DNA of 64,000 bases from Stratiolaelaps scimitus (GCA_019614645.1 JABWDB010000001.1:1426001-1490000); one strand, 5' to 3'; positions 13,151 through 24,706 are shown, numbered from the stretch's first letter. Notes: generated by a model not told the origin, from the sequence alone. A program made the numbers and translations.

Positions 13151-15629
13151 GCACAAAGCGACAGCACTACAAGGTCAAAGCCAATGGAACGGGAGTCATC
13201 TGCTCCAAAATCGGCTGCAGCAGCAGCAGCAGCCGCAACGGCGGTATCAGCTACATAGCAGCGGGTGGCGATGGTTCAATTCTTGAGCGGGACGCCAGCT
13301 CGCCGGGCTAAACGAGTAACTTAACTCGAGCCAAACACTCCTCATCACCTCAGCTCCGGTGATGACGAACGCGAGAACGAGGAAAATGACGACAGCAGCA
13401 GCAGCAGCAACAACAACTGCTGCTGGCACCACTTTATCGCTGCTTATTATGATCGTCATCGTTTGGGCGATGGCGGTGCTGCTGCTGCTGTTTCTTCTGC
13501 TGCTGCTCCTGCTACTCAGTGTGTTGTGTGACTATCTGAGAACTACCCTGTTGCGGCTGTTACTAGGTGACTGGATGGTGGTTGATGCTGGCGGCTGCCT
13601 TCGCCGGCTGCGTTTCCGAGTCGAAGTCGGACTCGGATCTACTCAACGGAGAAGTGCCGGGCGGCCCTGGTTGTGTTCCTGTGTCGGTCGTGGGTTCGAG
13701 TGCGCGTCAGCCAACCAGCCAGTCAGTCAGTCAATCGGGGCGGACGGGCTGTTGGCCGGTGGGTCGGTCCGTTCGTTGGCCGCTGCGGGTAAGCTGCTGG
13801 ATGACAGCCGGCACGTGCCGCCTGGAGACCCATGGCCGACTGATGTTATGGCCTGGCTGTTGTTGTTGCTGCTGCCGCTGCTGCTGCTGCTACTTGTCAG
13901 ACACATCGCGCCCGCGCAAGCGGATACCGCAACTGAGAGGATCCACGAACCCACGGCCCAGTCTGGCAGCCGGGCAGGGAAGCAAAAAAAATCTGCAGGG
14001 CGGTAGGCAGAATATAGAGAAAACGGCCGAGCAGACCGCGCGCGTGAAACACAGAGAGAGAGAGAGAGAGATAGATAGACATATATAAACACCACATGGA
14101 ACATTCAGAGAGACCAACGACAACAGAGGGCATGCGCCGCGGTTGGCTGCTGCTGCTGCTGCACCCAGCGACAATATGGTCACCTATATATAACAGAGGA
14201 AGAGTAAAGTCCTCAAGACCACCAAATGCCGTCTCTGTCGCTATGGTCACCGTCGTCGTTCTCTTGACTGCTGTTTACTGTCTGAGCAATACGATGACGC
14301 TATGGATGGAAGGCGTAACAGCTCTTAGTTAAAGATGTTGTTACATGTTGCTGTGCATATGGCTCTCATCCCCGTCATCTGTTCCTCTCTCAACTTCTGT
14401 TTCTTTCGCGCGCTTTGGCGTCCACATGGAATGAGAGAACGACACTTCCGGGAGTAGCTGTCCTGGGCAGGACACGGGACGCACGGCATTATCGCGTTAT
14501 CACGCCAGAGCCTACTGTCACCGCGGCCAACTGTCCTTCGAGCTATGGCTCGGACCTGCGAGTCCCAGGTGAACAACTTTGTTGCTCACATCGGCTTCCA
14601 GCGACTAAGAGACGTCTGTGTGACGCCGGTGTGGAGTTTATTTCATTAGGACATTTTGCCCTTAAATTCGCGAGCAACGATGAAGCTTTGCAATGAGGCT
14701 CACCGTGAATAAATGGGCAGTGCTCTTGGTCGTGGTCTTCGCCTTAAAAAGGTGCTTGTTCTAGGCGTTCTCCCTCTCGTTCTCCCTATCCATTGGTCGC
14801 ACTCACAATTCTCCGCGCGCGAGCGAGCTGGCCAACGGGGGGAATCGCTGCACACAGCTGCATCGTCCCGGCTTCGTTTGGGGGACAGGAAGGAGTCCTC
14901 TGCAGCGACAACAGCAGTGGCGTATCGGCCATAGCTGCACGAGTTGTCGAACCACTATGCTTGTACTAGGTAGTCAATCTAATTAGAGAGCGGCGTCTTT
15001 ACTCCGCCCACTGCTCTCTCGGCCAAGGATCTCTCCTCACAGCGCAGCGATCGAGCAGCGTCGAGCAAACGAAGCCACCAACGAAGCAGCGGCTGAGTGA
15101 TCCAGCGGCGGACGGCTGGCTGGCTGGCTGGCCGGCGATCGTGTGTCCGCTTATTCCCACTTATCTGTCGACGATGAACGGATGAATGAATGGAGACCGT
15201 GGAGAGATCAGTGAGGATGTATACTCTCGAGACGCGCATGCAGACAGCGACGAGAGTTGGGAGTTCGAGCAGACTCGACTCTGTTCCCACTGGGCGACGA
15301 GCCGAGTCGGCACTACCTCGACACTTCGGGCTCCGATCGGTTCAAACTCGAGCTCACCCCCGTGCTGCCGTTTGCCGCAGCGCCAGCTACCGCTTGCTAT
15401 TGCAATTGCTGGTGCTTGTGCCGGGGGGGGGGGAGAGGGTTAGGGGAGGGGTAGAAGGAGAAGGGATACGATGAGAGATGTTGTCTCTCACAGATGTTGC
15501 CGCATCTGCTCTGCCGCCACTGAGAGGATGGCCATGCATAGCATCGCACATAGCGTCATGTCATGCATCGAATGCATCTACTCGTCGCACGGCTGCCTGC
15601 CAGTCGACCGCATACCTCTTGCCTAAATT

Positions 15630-15805
15630 GCAGCAGTAGCAGCAGCAGCAGCAGCGGCGACGGCAACAGCAGCCGCAGCCGCCAGCAAATGTTGAGGAAC
15701 ATTCTGGAGGAGTGATCGTCCTATACCGGCCTAGTCAGTGCTACGACGATTACTGCTGCTGCTGCTGCTGCTGCGGTTGCTGCGAATGCTGCTGCTGCTG
15801 CTGGT
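15630..15805 (+). repeat. CAG tract and CTG tract facing each other
   Basis: CAG/CGG triplets at 15630-15683 and CTG triplets at 15752-15801 are mutually complementary, so the region could fold into a large hairpin. Confidence 0.7.
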
Positions 15806-16180
15806 GGCAGAGTCGCTCGTTGAAAAGGGAGCTCCGACCGCCAGCAGAGCAGAGTGGCCTGGCAGGACAGCTGCAATGTAGTCGGCCACCGGATCCGAAC
15901 GTCTTCTTCATCTCCACTCTGCATTATACACTCGGGTAGCTGGCAGCCGCCTCTCGGGCGGCTCGCGCTGCACTCCCACAGCGGACGACACCGTCGAGTT
16001 CGGCCGGCTCTCTCTGTCTCCCACTTTGTCCGTTGTTCATCCGTTCGTCCGTCTGTCAGACCCCAATGCCGAATCAGTGAACGGCGACTGTTAGACAACA
16101 GAGTGCCCATATGGGCCCAGAGGAACGGATAGGTCGCAACACTACCAAGCTGTTGTGCTAAAGGCAACTGGTGGCGATGG

Positions 16181-16203
16181 CGGCGGCGGCGGCGGCGGCG
16201 GCA
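16181..16203 (+). repeat. (GGC)n microsatellite
   Basis: Seven GGC units. Confidence 0.85.
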
Positions 16204-16918
16204 ACAGCGAACAACATCTCACCACAAGCAGCAAGAGCAGGCGCCGCCACGTGAGTTCTGCAGCAACACTGTTAGCTGGCTTGACTGACTTGGTCAATGC
16301 GTTCGTGGTTTTGTTCATGTTCGATCGGCTCGCGCACTGCCGCACCTAGCCATCTACCTCACCCTGTTGTTGTTGTTGCCGCTGCCGTCGCGGCCACGAG
16401 GACCGCTATGGACATCTTTGCAAACAGACATATGTCGCTTCCGCCTCGAGCAAGGCGCCTATGTATATATGTCTATATCCATCTATCTGTCTGTTCAGGC
16501 TGAGAACGATTTCTACTCATGCGTCGTCCCATGCTGAAATCGCTCTGCGTTTCCACCATACTGGGACATTTTCCGATCTGGCTTCCTACGCGCATCTGCG
16601 GCGGCGGCGGCTGTCGCGGCGATACCACGACATATGTCGACCTGGAAAAAAACGATGCCTGTCTATAATACAGTATATTTCGGTCGGCGAGCGAAACACT
16701 CCTCAGGAACGCGCACCAGACATCTACGTTCTTGTAGCCATAACATATCTCTACGACTAAATTAGCTTGTCAAGAGGCCGACGCAAACGACGCGACCCTG
16801 TTTGGCAAGTGGCGTGGTGGCAGCGAATTGTCCTGGAAAAACGAGAATGAAAGGACAAAATTGAAGGGCTATGGAAGCAAGCTGTCTGTGCCCAAAATAA
16901 CAAACACATGTGGGCACA

Positions 16919-16921
16919 CAA

Positions 16922-16986
<65 letters not shown>
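16919..16986. repeat. Compound (CA)n(TA)n microsatellite
   Basis: About ten CA units pass directly into more than twenty TA units. Confidence 0.95.
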
Positions 16987-16987
<1 letters not shown>

Positions 16988-17645
16988 CCTTTTGCGATTT
17001 GTACACCTAGAGAACTAACACATCGTTTGGTTCACTTTGACATTCGCCAGCTGTCTCGGCGATGGCATCATAAAGCGCTCGTCTACCTTTAGTCCAAACA
17101 ACGATCAAATTTGACTTCTTTAGCAAATCTCCTAACTGACTGACTTCGTAAGCACGATGTTACAACAGGCCATCGAATCTTTACGGAGAGCATCCAGGCG
17201 AACCCTTGCACGAGTGCGACTGATCCGCCTCCGTTGATAGCCCTAACCTAACCGGCTTATGCGGCAGGTAGGCCGTCCATTTGTTTTCATGATCTCGTTA
17301 TCCACCTATATCTCAAGCTCTCTCTCTCGCACACACACTCCCGCTAAGGTCATCTATGCGCAAGACTCAATGGTGTTAAGCATCAATGAGGAAACGTCAC
17401 TGGCCAGTTGTCAATGAGGTGGTGGCATGGCCGTGAAATGCGCCGTGTGTTGAAGCTTTGGATTTTAGGCGTTCGTTTCTGCTCCCTCAGTTCGTCCGAC
17501 GAAGCTGCTCAGACAATATTTGACCTCGTACTGCTCCTGCTCGCTGGTCGCCCATTGACCGGCCCTGATGGACCCCATTCCAGCGACAATCGAGCGAGCA
17601 TTTGCGTCAGTCAATACGACTAGTCCGTCTGAGCCCCCATTGATG

Positions 17646-17677
17646 CCCCCCCCCCCCCCCGCGCCCCCCCCGCCCCC
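17646..17677 (+). repeat. Poly-C tract
   Basis: C runs of 15, 8 and 5 separated by GCG and G. Two or three such G/C homopolymers occur elsewhere (10010-10020, 15421-15432, 56747-56765). Confidence 0.9.
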
Positions 17678-17852
17678 AAAAACCCCTCTTCTGGCACCTA
17701 CTTTGTTCACCCTGGCGCTGTGCCCACTACGAGGGTGTGTATAGGAGTGTCGCCGAGACTCTACTACCAGCTCAACGTCAACCCCCGCCGACCAGAACAG
17801 TTAACCTGGCAGCGTTAAGGTCTGTCCGCATGACGCTCTTGTGTCCGATGAG

Positions 17853-17858
<6 letters not shown>

Positions 17859-17893
<35 letters not shown>
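17859..17893 (+). repeat. (AG)n microsatellite
   Basis: About 17 AG units. Confidence 0.9.
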
Positions 17894-17899
<6 letters not shown>

Positions 17900-18590
17900 C
17901 GGGCAGAGGAAGCCAAGCTGCGTACCCGACTGGCCGGCGCCACTGAAAAATCCTGGTGCTCCCTTCCTGCTGTTGTTACTATTGCTGCTGCTGCTGCTCC
18001 CGTTGAGCTTCTGTTACTCTGGTGCTATACAGACTTCGGCTTCGTCTTCATGCCTAAGTGCGCTTGAGTTCAGCGGCAGCGCCGCTCAGGTGGCCGCTTT
18101 GAAGCTGCCGGCGGCGCCTTCTCGTCGACAGCTCACCAAACCGCTCTGCTTAAACTGCGCGGTAGATCCGAAGAAGAATAGCCTAGCGCCCTAGTCCAGT
18201 TCAATCCGGGCTAAACGCCACCCGGCGTTGTCGCCGACGCCAACTCGTCGAGTGCTCATCTCGGAGAAACAGGACGTATCGAACCGAAATTATTATATAG
18301 CTACGTAGTGAAGCATAGAGCGCATCCAGGACGACCTGCCCCGAGACACCTTATATTTCATGCGAGTATGTATTATCTATATATACTCTAGCGATATATG
18401 TATAACTAGATGGGGAATTCACTGAACGAAGCTGTCCCATATGACGTCCAAAACGGGAGCAATGTAATGTGTTAATGAGATATAAAGTTACGACAGCACC
18501 CGATTAGACACCTTATGCAATAGGGCACTCGTCCTGCCTTGAGCGCACGCATCCTACACTTCAGAAAAAAAGACTCGTTAACTTTTCACT

Positions 18591-18595
<5 letters not shown>

Positions 18596-18621
<26 letters not shown>
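18596..18621. repeat. (TA)n microsatellite
   Basis: Thirteen TA units. Confidence 0.85.
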
Positions 18622-20347
18622 TGAACTCTGACTCAGGAGTTGTACGGGGCACGCACATACGCACTTTTCTAGTGGCAGTCCACATCGTGGCAGTAGCCAC
18701 CCGAGACGATTAGATGATTACGTGTGGGCAGCCGCGCCCGTTCAGAACCTAACCTAGAGGTTAGGTCAATGGAGTCGGCGGTCAGAGAGACGCAGCCGAG
18801 GGATGACGATCCCATCGAATCCGAGAGAGCAACAACACCAAGACAGACGTTGACCATCGCATGTCTGGCCGACGAGCGATCGGGCGCGCAAAAACTGAAG
18901 GACATATCGATCTGCTTACTGCTCATAGCCAGCTGGCCGTGGAATGCGGACCCTGAACAACTCGTCTTGTTCCCACTCGCGCAGCCGCAGCCGCCAGCGC
19001 TGCTGCTGCTGCTGCCGCTGGCCAAGGCGTCGAACTCTGGCGATTCTGATGGCGCAGTCATCCTTTACTGGCGTTATCATCGCCGCCGCCGCCGTCGTCG
19101 ACGTCATCATCATCACCACCATACGCCACCTACGAAGACTTGTTGAACAAGCGAGCCAGCTGAAGAGAGGCAGCTATCTACGAGGCGAATAACATGGGAA
19201 TAACAGCAGCGGCAGGACCCCCTTCGTTTATTCTCGACAGATGGTGGATTGGTCCAACTGGGAAATGAGAGCGATGAATTCAGCGGCGGCGGCGGCGGCA
19301 GCAGCAACAGCGACAACGCTAACTCAACAACGAAAAGCGCCACAGCACGAAGCGACGCCGGACCATGTAAAGGACCAAATCAGACACGAACTAAGTGTGC
19401 ACGTATGTTAGGTGGCAAATAAGGCTCTGCCCACAAAAGGCCGCGTACGATTCAGCTGCGGCGGCGGCGACGGTGGCAGCGATGACTATACTCGGCCGAA
19501 AACAGCGGTCACCGCAACGATTGAATAGCTCCTATATTATACATATGGTATATAACGCCTACGGTTGACAACCCCCTCCTCTCCCCCCTCTGCTGCGGTT
19601 ACTCTCTTGATCTCGACAGACAGATTCATATGAGATGACAACACCGCCGCCGCCGCCGCCACCGCCACATGGTCGTGTGTTCCTTGCTAGTTGTTGTTGT
19701 TGTTGTTATCATGCCGAAGCTCGCTGTTTTGCAGGCGGCATTTTGTTCTATGACATCATAGTTGCTACTACGCAAGTCATACCTTATGCGAGTTGTGTCC
19801 CTTAGTGTCCGAGGACTCGGGTGGCATGGAATGGTGTGTACGTGACTGCTTAGAAATACACTCATGCTTGGTACACGATTGGCGCGTAGCTGCTGCTGCT
19901 GATTGTTGTTGTTAGTTGGTCACTTACCCTACTTGGCGGCGTTGTGTAGGCCGACGCGTTCTCGCCGGGCGCCAAGATTGTCAATCGACATAGAAGATCC
20001 GCTTAGTGTCTAGCAACGAAGCAACGAAATACAACGAACAGTTGACGGCAGTTTACCCGGCGATGTATTGTACAACGCCGCCGTTGGCTGCCGCGCCCGT
20101 TCGCAGCTGCGCGGCTGCTACTACTGCTGGCGCCGCTGCTGCTGGCTTTGAAGGCATGCGCGTTGGTTCCATAGCAAGCAAGCAATTGTATCTATTTGCG
20201 CCTACGCCATTCCAAGACCGGCTGAAACTTTCGAGAGCGTTTTCCGGTGCTCCCCCAGGCCAGTTGGCATTTGCGAATTAGTGAATAGTTTTCTCAGGGC
20301 TGTTTTAGCCTGGCCAGGCCAACACAACGGGGTCCGAGCCTCGGCGC

Positions 20348-20554
20348 CAGCTGAGAGCACGGCCGGTAGTCCCAGCTGCGCCCGTCATCGCTAAACCGCG
20401 CGGCGCTGTTCGAGCCGATGGGCGCTCTATTGAACACGTGCGTTGTGGATTGCTAATGCTAGCATCAACAACGAGAACCGCCGCAGCAGCTGCAACGGTA
20501 TAGCCTGAGTCGAAGCGAACCCCCCCCTCCGCTAACGGCTCGAGATGGTGGGAA
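20348..20554 (+). promoter_or_regulatory. E-box cluster and possible Su(H)-like site upstream of HLH gene 1
   Basis: Three CANNTG E-boxes lie within 350 bases of the TATA box: CAGCTG at 20348-20353, CACGTG at 20435-20440 and CAGCTG at 20487-20492. GTGGGAA at 20548-20554 resembles the core of a Su(H)/CSL site, but the preceding base is G instead of the preferred pyrimidine. E-boxes would fit control by the bHLH factors that Id-type proteins antagonise. These motifs are short and can occur by chance. Confidence 0.35.
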
Positions 20555-20655
20555 AGAGAAATCGCCAAAGACCCAGCCAGCCCCTACCCCGAGAAGAGAA
20601 CGGCGCTCCGCGCGCTCAGAGCTAGGTGGCGCTTCGCTCAGCGGCTTGGCTCAGC

Positions 20656-20690
20656 TATAAAGCGGAGACCCGATCAGAGCCGGCACAGTT
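20656..20690 (+). promoter_or_regulatory. Core promoter of HLH gene 1: TATA box and initiator
   Basis: TATAAAG occupies 20656-20662. An initiator-like CACAGTTC lies at 20683-20690 with its A at 20687, 31 bases downstream of the first T, the normal arthropod spacing. No ATG occurs between this point and the CDS start at 20839, so the predicted 5' UTR of about 150 bases has no upstream ATG. The start site is inferred from motifs only. Confidence 0.65.
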
Positions 20691-20838
20691 CTGCGCTTGT
20701 CTCGACATCGTGCGTTTGTAGCAGCGCACACGAAACCAGCGACCCCGAACGTTCGCTTTTGCGCTTGTAACGGTCGTTCACTGCCTCCCAAGGCAAGGCT
20801 TCGACGGACTTCGTCAGCGACAACAGAGTCTGGGAACA

Positions 20839-21081
20839 ATGATCTGCCAAGTGTCATCAGAGATGATCGTCCGCGAGATGGAGCAACTCGCGCTCGTGGC
20901 ATCACCCCATCATCGGAAGGCTTCGGCCTGCGACGAACAGCTCGGCGAGGAATACTTCTTGAGTCAACTGGTTCGCCTGCTGCCGGCCGATCTCCAGAGC
21001 CAAGGCGGCAGTACACTGCAGGTGCTACAAGGCGCCATCGACTACATTAACGCCCTCAACAATGTGCTCGGAGACAAATGA
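20839..21081 (+). CDS. Small basic-less HLH protein, Id/Extramacrochaetae-like (HLH gene 1)
   Basis: The single-exon frame encodes 80 residues. Residues 37-49 form helix 1 (with L44, L47, L48, P49), residues 50-57 a loop rich in Q and G, and residues 58-77 helix 2 (STLQVLQGAIDYINALNNVL). The A-I-D-Y-I core of helix 2 is typical of HLH dimerisation domains, particularly Id/Emc. No basic region precedes helix 1; residues 32-38 are acidic (DEQLGEE). By family analogy the protein should form inactive heterodimers with bHLH activators, probably in the nucleus; that is inference. The protein ends three residues after helix 2, whereas Drosophila Emc and vertebrate Id proteins carry a C-terminal tail. 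The start is the first ATG after the predicted transcription start, with A at -3. A TATA box lies 183 bases upstream and an AATAAA lies 434 bases after the stop, giving a compact intronless gene. It is paralogous in design to the CDS at 38070-38288. The HLH call is strong; the exact subfamily is less sure. Confidence 0.8.
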   Translation: MICQVSSEMIVREMEQLALVASPHHRKASACDEQLGEEYFLSQLVRLLPADLQSQGGSTLQVLQGAIDYINALNNVLGDK

Positions 21082-21514
21082 GACGTACGCGGAGGCGAAT
21101 CGGTCCATTGTCGATCGATGAATCGATCGAATGTTCATCTGGGCAGCAGCGTCCACTCCGGATTAGCACGTGATCTCCGATGAATTTCAATGTCAGTTTT
21201 CCCTGAGTGACGTGTCTTCGAACGGAACACGCTGACGTGTGCGCCGATGTCACGACTCAAGTCATTGTCGGAACAGCGACATGAAGTCTAACCTGAGCCT
21301 GGCCGCCACGTTGATCCGATCCTTAGTAAGGTGATACTCACGGAAGCATAAGCGTTACCTTGCATTCGACGGTTGGCACAGAGAGTCTCCGGTCTCGTCG
21401 AACAGTGGCTCCACCCTTCCCCATCTTTTGCCTTCGTCGAGCGTGGTCGTGCCTTGTCGCTTGGAGAGATACTCGAAAGCGGACACTGAAGCAATTGTCA
21501 TTTGAAACATTTCG

Positions 21515-21520
21515 AATAAA
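21515..21520 (+). terminator. Polyadenylation signal of HLH gene 1
   Basis: This AATAAA hexamer is the first one I found on the + strand after the stop at 21081. A T/G-rich stretch follows at about 21550-21590, as expected downstream of a cleavage site. Together with the promoter it gives a predicted transcript of about 850 bases. Confidence 0.6.
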
Positions 21521-21634
21521 CGAATTTCCAGCAAATTGAACCCAAAATATTAGCGTGTTTTCGTTTCGTATGGTGCGTCTGGGTAGAGAGCGTTATGAGA
21601 TATTTTCTTTCTAATTCGTACAGCTGATATTTTA

Positions 21635-21663
21635 TATATTATATATATATATATACATATATG
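21635..21663. repeat. (TA)n microsatellite beside R2
   Basis: Interrupted TA tract ending six bases before the left 14-bp repeat of the R2 element. Confidence 0.8.
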
Positions 21664-21682
21664 GCGTTAGTTTGTTTCTGAC

Positions 21683-21746
21683 TAAAGGGTTAAGAGCTGA
21701 GGCATGTCAGATAGGGGAGCAACAGCTGAGGGTCAGCTCGAAAAAC
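21683..21746 (+). mobile_element. Micro-element R2 with 14-bp flanking direct repeats
   Basis: This 64-bp unit contains GGGTTAAGAGCTGAGGC, TGTCAGATAGGGGAGC and CAGCTGAGGGTCAGCTCG and ends in GAAAAAC. It is flanked by a perfect 14-bp direct repeat AGTTTGTTTCTGAC at 21669-21682 and 21747-21760, which looks like a target-site duplication. A perfect 7-bp inverted pair GAGCTGA / TCAGCTC lies inside. A second copy is at 58919-58978 and a partial match is near 62683. A TA microsatellite ends just upstream. Confidence 0.6.
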
Positions 21747-21760
21747 AGTTTGTTTCTGAC

Positions 21761-24500
21761 AACGAATTGATGTTTGAAGCAGTATATAAGGATTATCCTC
21801 ATGGTTTAGACAAGCGCGTATATGTATGGAAACTAAATCTTCTCAGGTAAGAAAATATAAGTATAAATGACAAAAACATCCCCTAAATCCAATTAGTGGA
21901 TAGCAGTATGTGATACTTGTGTGACTGACTTTATAACTAAAACAAATCCGCGTTCAGCCCCAATGACGACTAAAACTACAACAGATACGATACTTCATAT
22001 ACATCATATAATAGGCATATATATATATATGTATATTTTTAAAAACGTTCGCGGAACTCTTGAAAAGCTCTTGCCGATGATGTGAACCCTTTATATTCTA
22101 CCCATTGCGCAAGTTCCGCGGCGATTCCGGAAGAGGTCAGTCAAATCAGCACAGGAGATTGAGACCGTTTATCATGATAACGTTTCGCCGGCAGTCGGCA
22201 TTCGCCAACCGGGTCCTCAGACGTGCTAAGTAAAACCTAGCTAGACAAAACGAACCCCTCCTTCCATTGCTCACAACCTAGCAAACACTCTGGCCGACAT
22301 GAGGGAGACATCTCTAACGTCAAAGAAAATAAGGGCTGTGTACCACAACAATGTCCCAGAGAACGCCACCAGGCAACGCTGCTGGATGGCCCGTGTCGAC
22401 ACGGAAAGATATTTACTTTATAATGCTCCTCGCACTAAAATAGTTAAGTGCTAATCGTCAGTCATCCGGGCGGGCGGCGGTGTGGGCCCCTTCCTCAGGT
22501 CGCTATCTTCGAATGAATTAGCCAGAGCCAGAAAATCAAAGACGTTTAGGGCTCGACTCATCAGCGGATCACTATCGGTGAGCATTGCAGTTGAACTCGG
22601 CTTTCGCTTCGCCTGGTCGTATCGGTATTTCGGGATATCTCTGCATCCGATAGCAGTGTAATTCCTTTAATTTGCTATCGAGTAACTCTCTGTACATCTT
22701 CGACGCAGTTTAATGGACAATCCTTCCCCTTATCGCCGGCATAGAATGAAATAGGCCGCTGATGATGGCTGGCGTGTTATATCAGATCATTGGCGTGGCT
22801 TCGTCAGATCATTACGTGTGTCCTGTACCGCAGCCAGCTAACAGTTGAATCAGGAGCAGAGCAGAGGGACCGTTATAGCAACTCATTAAGTATCTGAGGA
22901 TCTTCTTATTTATCGACTTTTCTGTATTTCGTAAAACAAAGATCTCTCTCTCTCTCTCAATCCATCCGCGCTCTCATTTGGAACAATTCCACGTGGTTGT
23001 AAGTGGTGAAAAAAACACATTGGAAAAAAGAATGTAGCAAAATTTAGCATTAACCTACATACGGTATGAAGGGCACAGAACAAGAGAATTCACCGTGTTA
23101 AAATATCGGAGGAAGTAACTTCGGGGGATCATTACCTTGGATGGTCCCTTTGGAAGACGTTGCCTCTTCATGTTTCCAGCATGCTTCTATTTATTATTTG
23201 GGATCGCTGACGCGTGTCACCCTCAACTCTCGGCCTATCGCCGCTCGATAAAATTGCCTCTGCATAGAGAAACTGTATGGGTGAGTGCACACACAAAACT
23301 AGTAACTTCAGTGATCGAGTTACTTGTTCTCGAGACGCTTGTAAATGCCATGATTCGTCAACTACATGGACGACATTGCAAATTCTATATGATACGATAT
23401 ACAAGTGAGTATAATATAATGCAATTTTATTTATACTGAAATTGACGATGATAATGATGATAGTCGAGCATCGTCAACATCCATGTTGTCTCTTCGAGGC
23501 TAACGCGAACAGCGAGCGCTCGGGAGTGGTCGAAACAAAATATGAAATATCCAGTCGAATCAGGCATTCAATATATAGATAGGTACAGTTAACTGTGTGT
23601 ATCGTCAAGCTAAGTCGTTCAAACATTGCATATGTATGAAAATCTTTCGTAGCGTAGTTCGGCAGTATATAAGGTGAACGAGGCTTTGCCATCATCAGTC
23701 GAACAACGAAATAGCAGTTGAGCATCGCCCATTTGCACATGTGCATTTAGGGGTCCGTCTTACGAAGCAATGCCGGGGACCTTAAATGTTTGCTGAGAGT
23801 CTACCTGAAAAACCTTAATTGACCATCGCCGGAACAGCTCGCTCTCAATAAGGGCATCACTTGTTATCGAATATCAGCTAAGTTTCTATAGATTTGCGTT
23901 GACTTACGTTTCCTTAACAGCCCATATTTCCGTATCATTTAGCAACGTTATTTCCTCATTTTATATATATATATGAATAAATGCACAAACCAACATATAT
24001 ATATATAATATATATGTGAAGAATACCAAGCTACCAGATAATGCGAAACGACAGAGAAAAATGAATTTGTTAAAGAATAATTGGCCGTTTACAATGCTCG
24101 TGTGTTTAACCTTCGTCATCACAGAAAAGGTGATCCACCCAAAACCGATCGTCCTTGCCTCTTGTTAAGGGAAAAATCGCTCGACGAACGAGTCGTCGAG
24201 TGAGTGCATTTCGAAATCTTGATTCACTTCTTTTAAATCCAATTTTCTATGATATTGCCCGATTCCAAAATGACGCTCACAGCATCGCCCACAACTCACC
24301 TACACTGTGGCATTGTTTTTTCGTTGCGGACGGATTTTTGCTTTTCAGTTAACTCAAAAATAAACCTATCCATTATATCCACTGGGTTCGCTAAAGATTT
24401 ACGATCGTTCGGTCAAATCGAACATTATGGGCCGTCGTATGGGTGGAGATTTGCCCGTTCGTTTTCGTGTGAACGATCACCGATTACTTTGTATTGTACA
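21761..24500. other. Gene-free AT-richer stretch
   Basis: It contains R1 copy 3, short TA tracts and small frames on both strands with no domain. Nothing else is recognised. Confidence 0.4.
23745..23825 (+). repeat. Dispersed repeat family R1, copy 3
   Basis: It shares GTCCGTCTTACGAAGCAATG and then GGGGACCTTAAATGTTTGCT with the family, followed by a more divergent tail ending near AACCTTAATTGACC. The internal portion around GTACCG is deleted relative to copy 2. Confidence 0.5.
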
Positions 24501-24540
24501 CTTCGAGTGTGCTCGAGGAATTCATAAACCTCGTACTTAC

Positions 24541-24706
24541 GTGTGATCCCTGACGAACTATACCGTCTAAATCCAGCCGCGCTACACAAGCGTCAATATA
24601 TCTTTGTTTGAACTCGCGCTCCTCTACTTCCCGTACGCTTTCATCTGCTTGCGTGTACGTAACGTTCCACATCGGTACGTTTTTCTCATCGTCTTCAATC
24701 CTTGGA
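24541..24706 (-). other. Candidate coding exon of unknown gene (minus strand)
   Basis: The minus strand has an open, low-repeat frame including NVPMWNVTYTQADESVREVE, then EREFKQRYIDACVARLDLDG and IVRQGSH. It ends exactly at a consensus splice donor (CAC|GTAAGT; GTAAGT lies at 24535-24540). A possible acceptor CAG (revcomp of 24707-24709) would start the exon. The amino-acid composition is protein-like and charged, but I recognise no family and found no partner exon. GTAAGT also occurs by chance. Confidence 0.25.

Larger units (their letters stand above)
4064..20340. other. Trinucleotide-repeat-rich block without recognised gene
   Basis: Apart from the dead LINE at 7469-8062 and R1 copy 2 at 12047, this stretch is dominated from 5300 on by CAG, CTG, CGG, CAA and GTT tracts. 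Overlapping open frames on both strands carry Leu, Cys, Gln, Ser or Arg runs set by the repeats. Such DNA is common in long introns, UTRs or regulatory regions of arthropod developmental genes. I could not define an exon with domain content. Confidence 0.45.

Noticed and set aside
18669..19146. Two long frames on opposite strands (about 130-140 residues)
   Set aside because: Neither shows a family signature; they end in repeat-derived Arg/His or Ser runs.
20697..21050. 117-residue plus-strand frame overlapping HLH gene 1
   Set aside because: It begins with TTG, lies in another phase and has no domain; the HLH frame explains the region.
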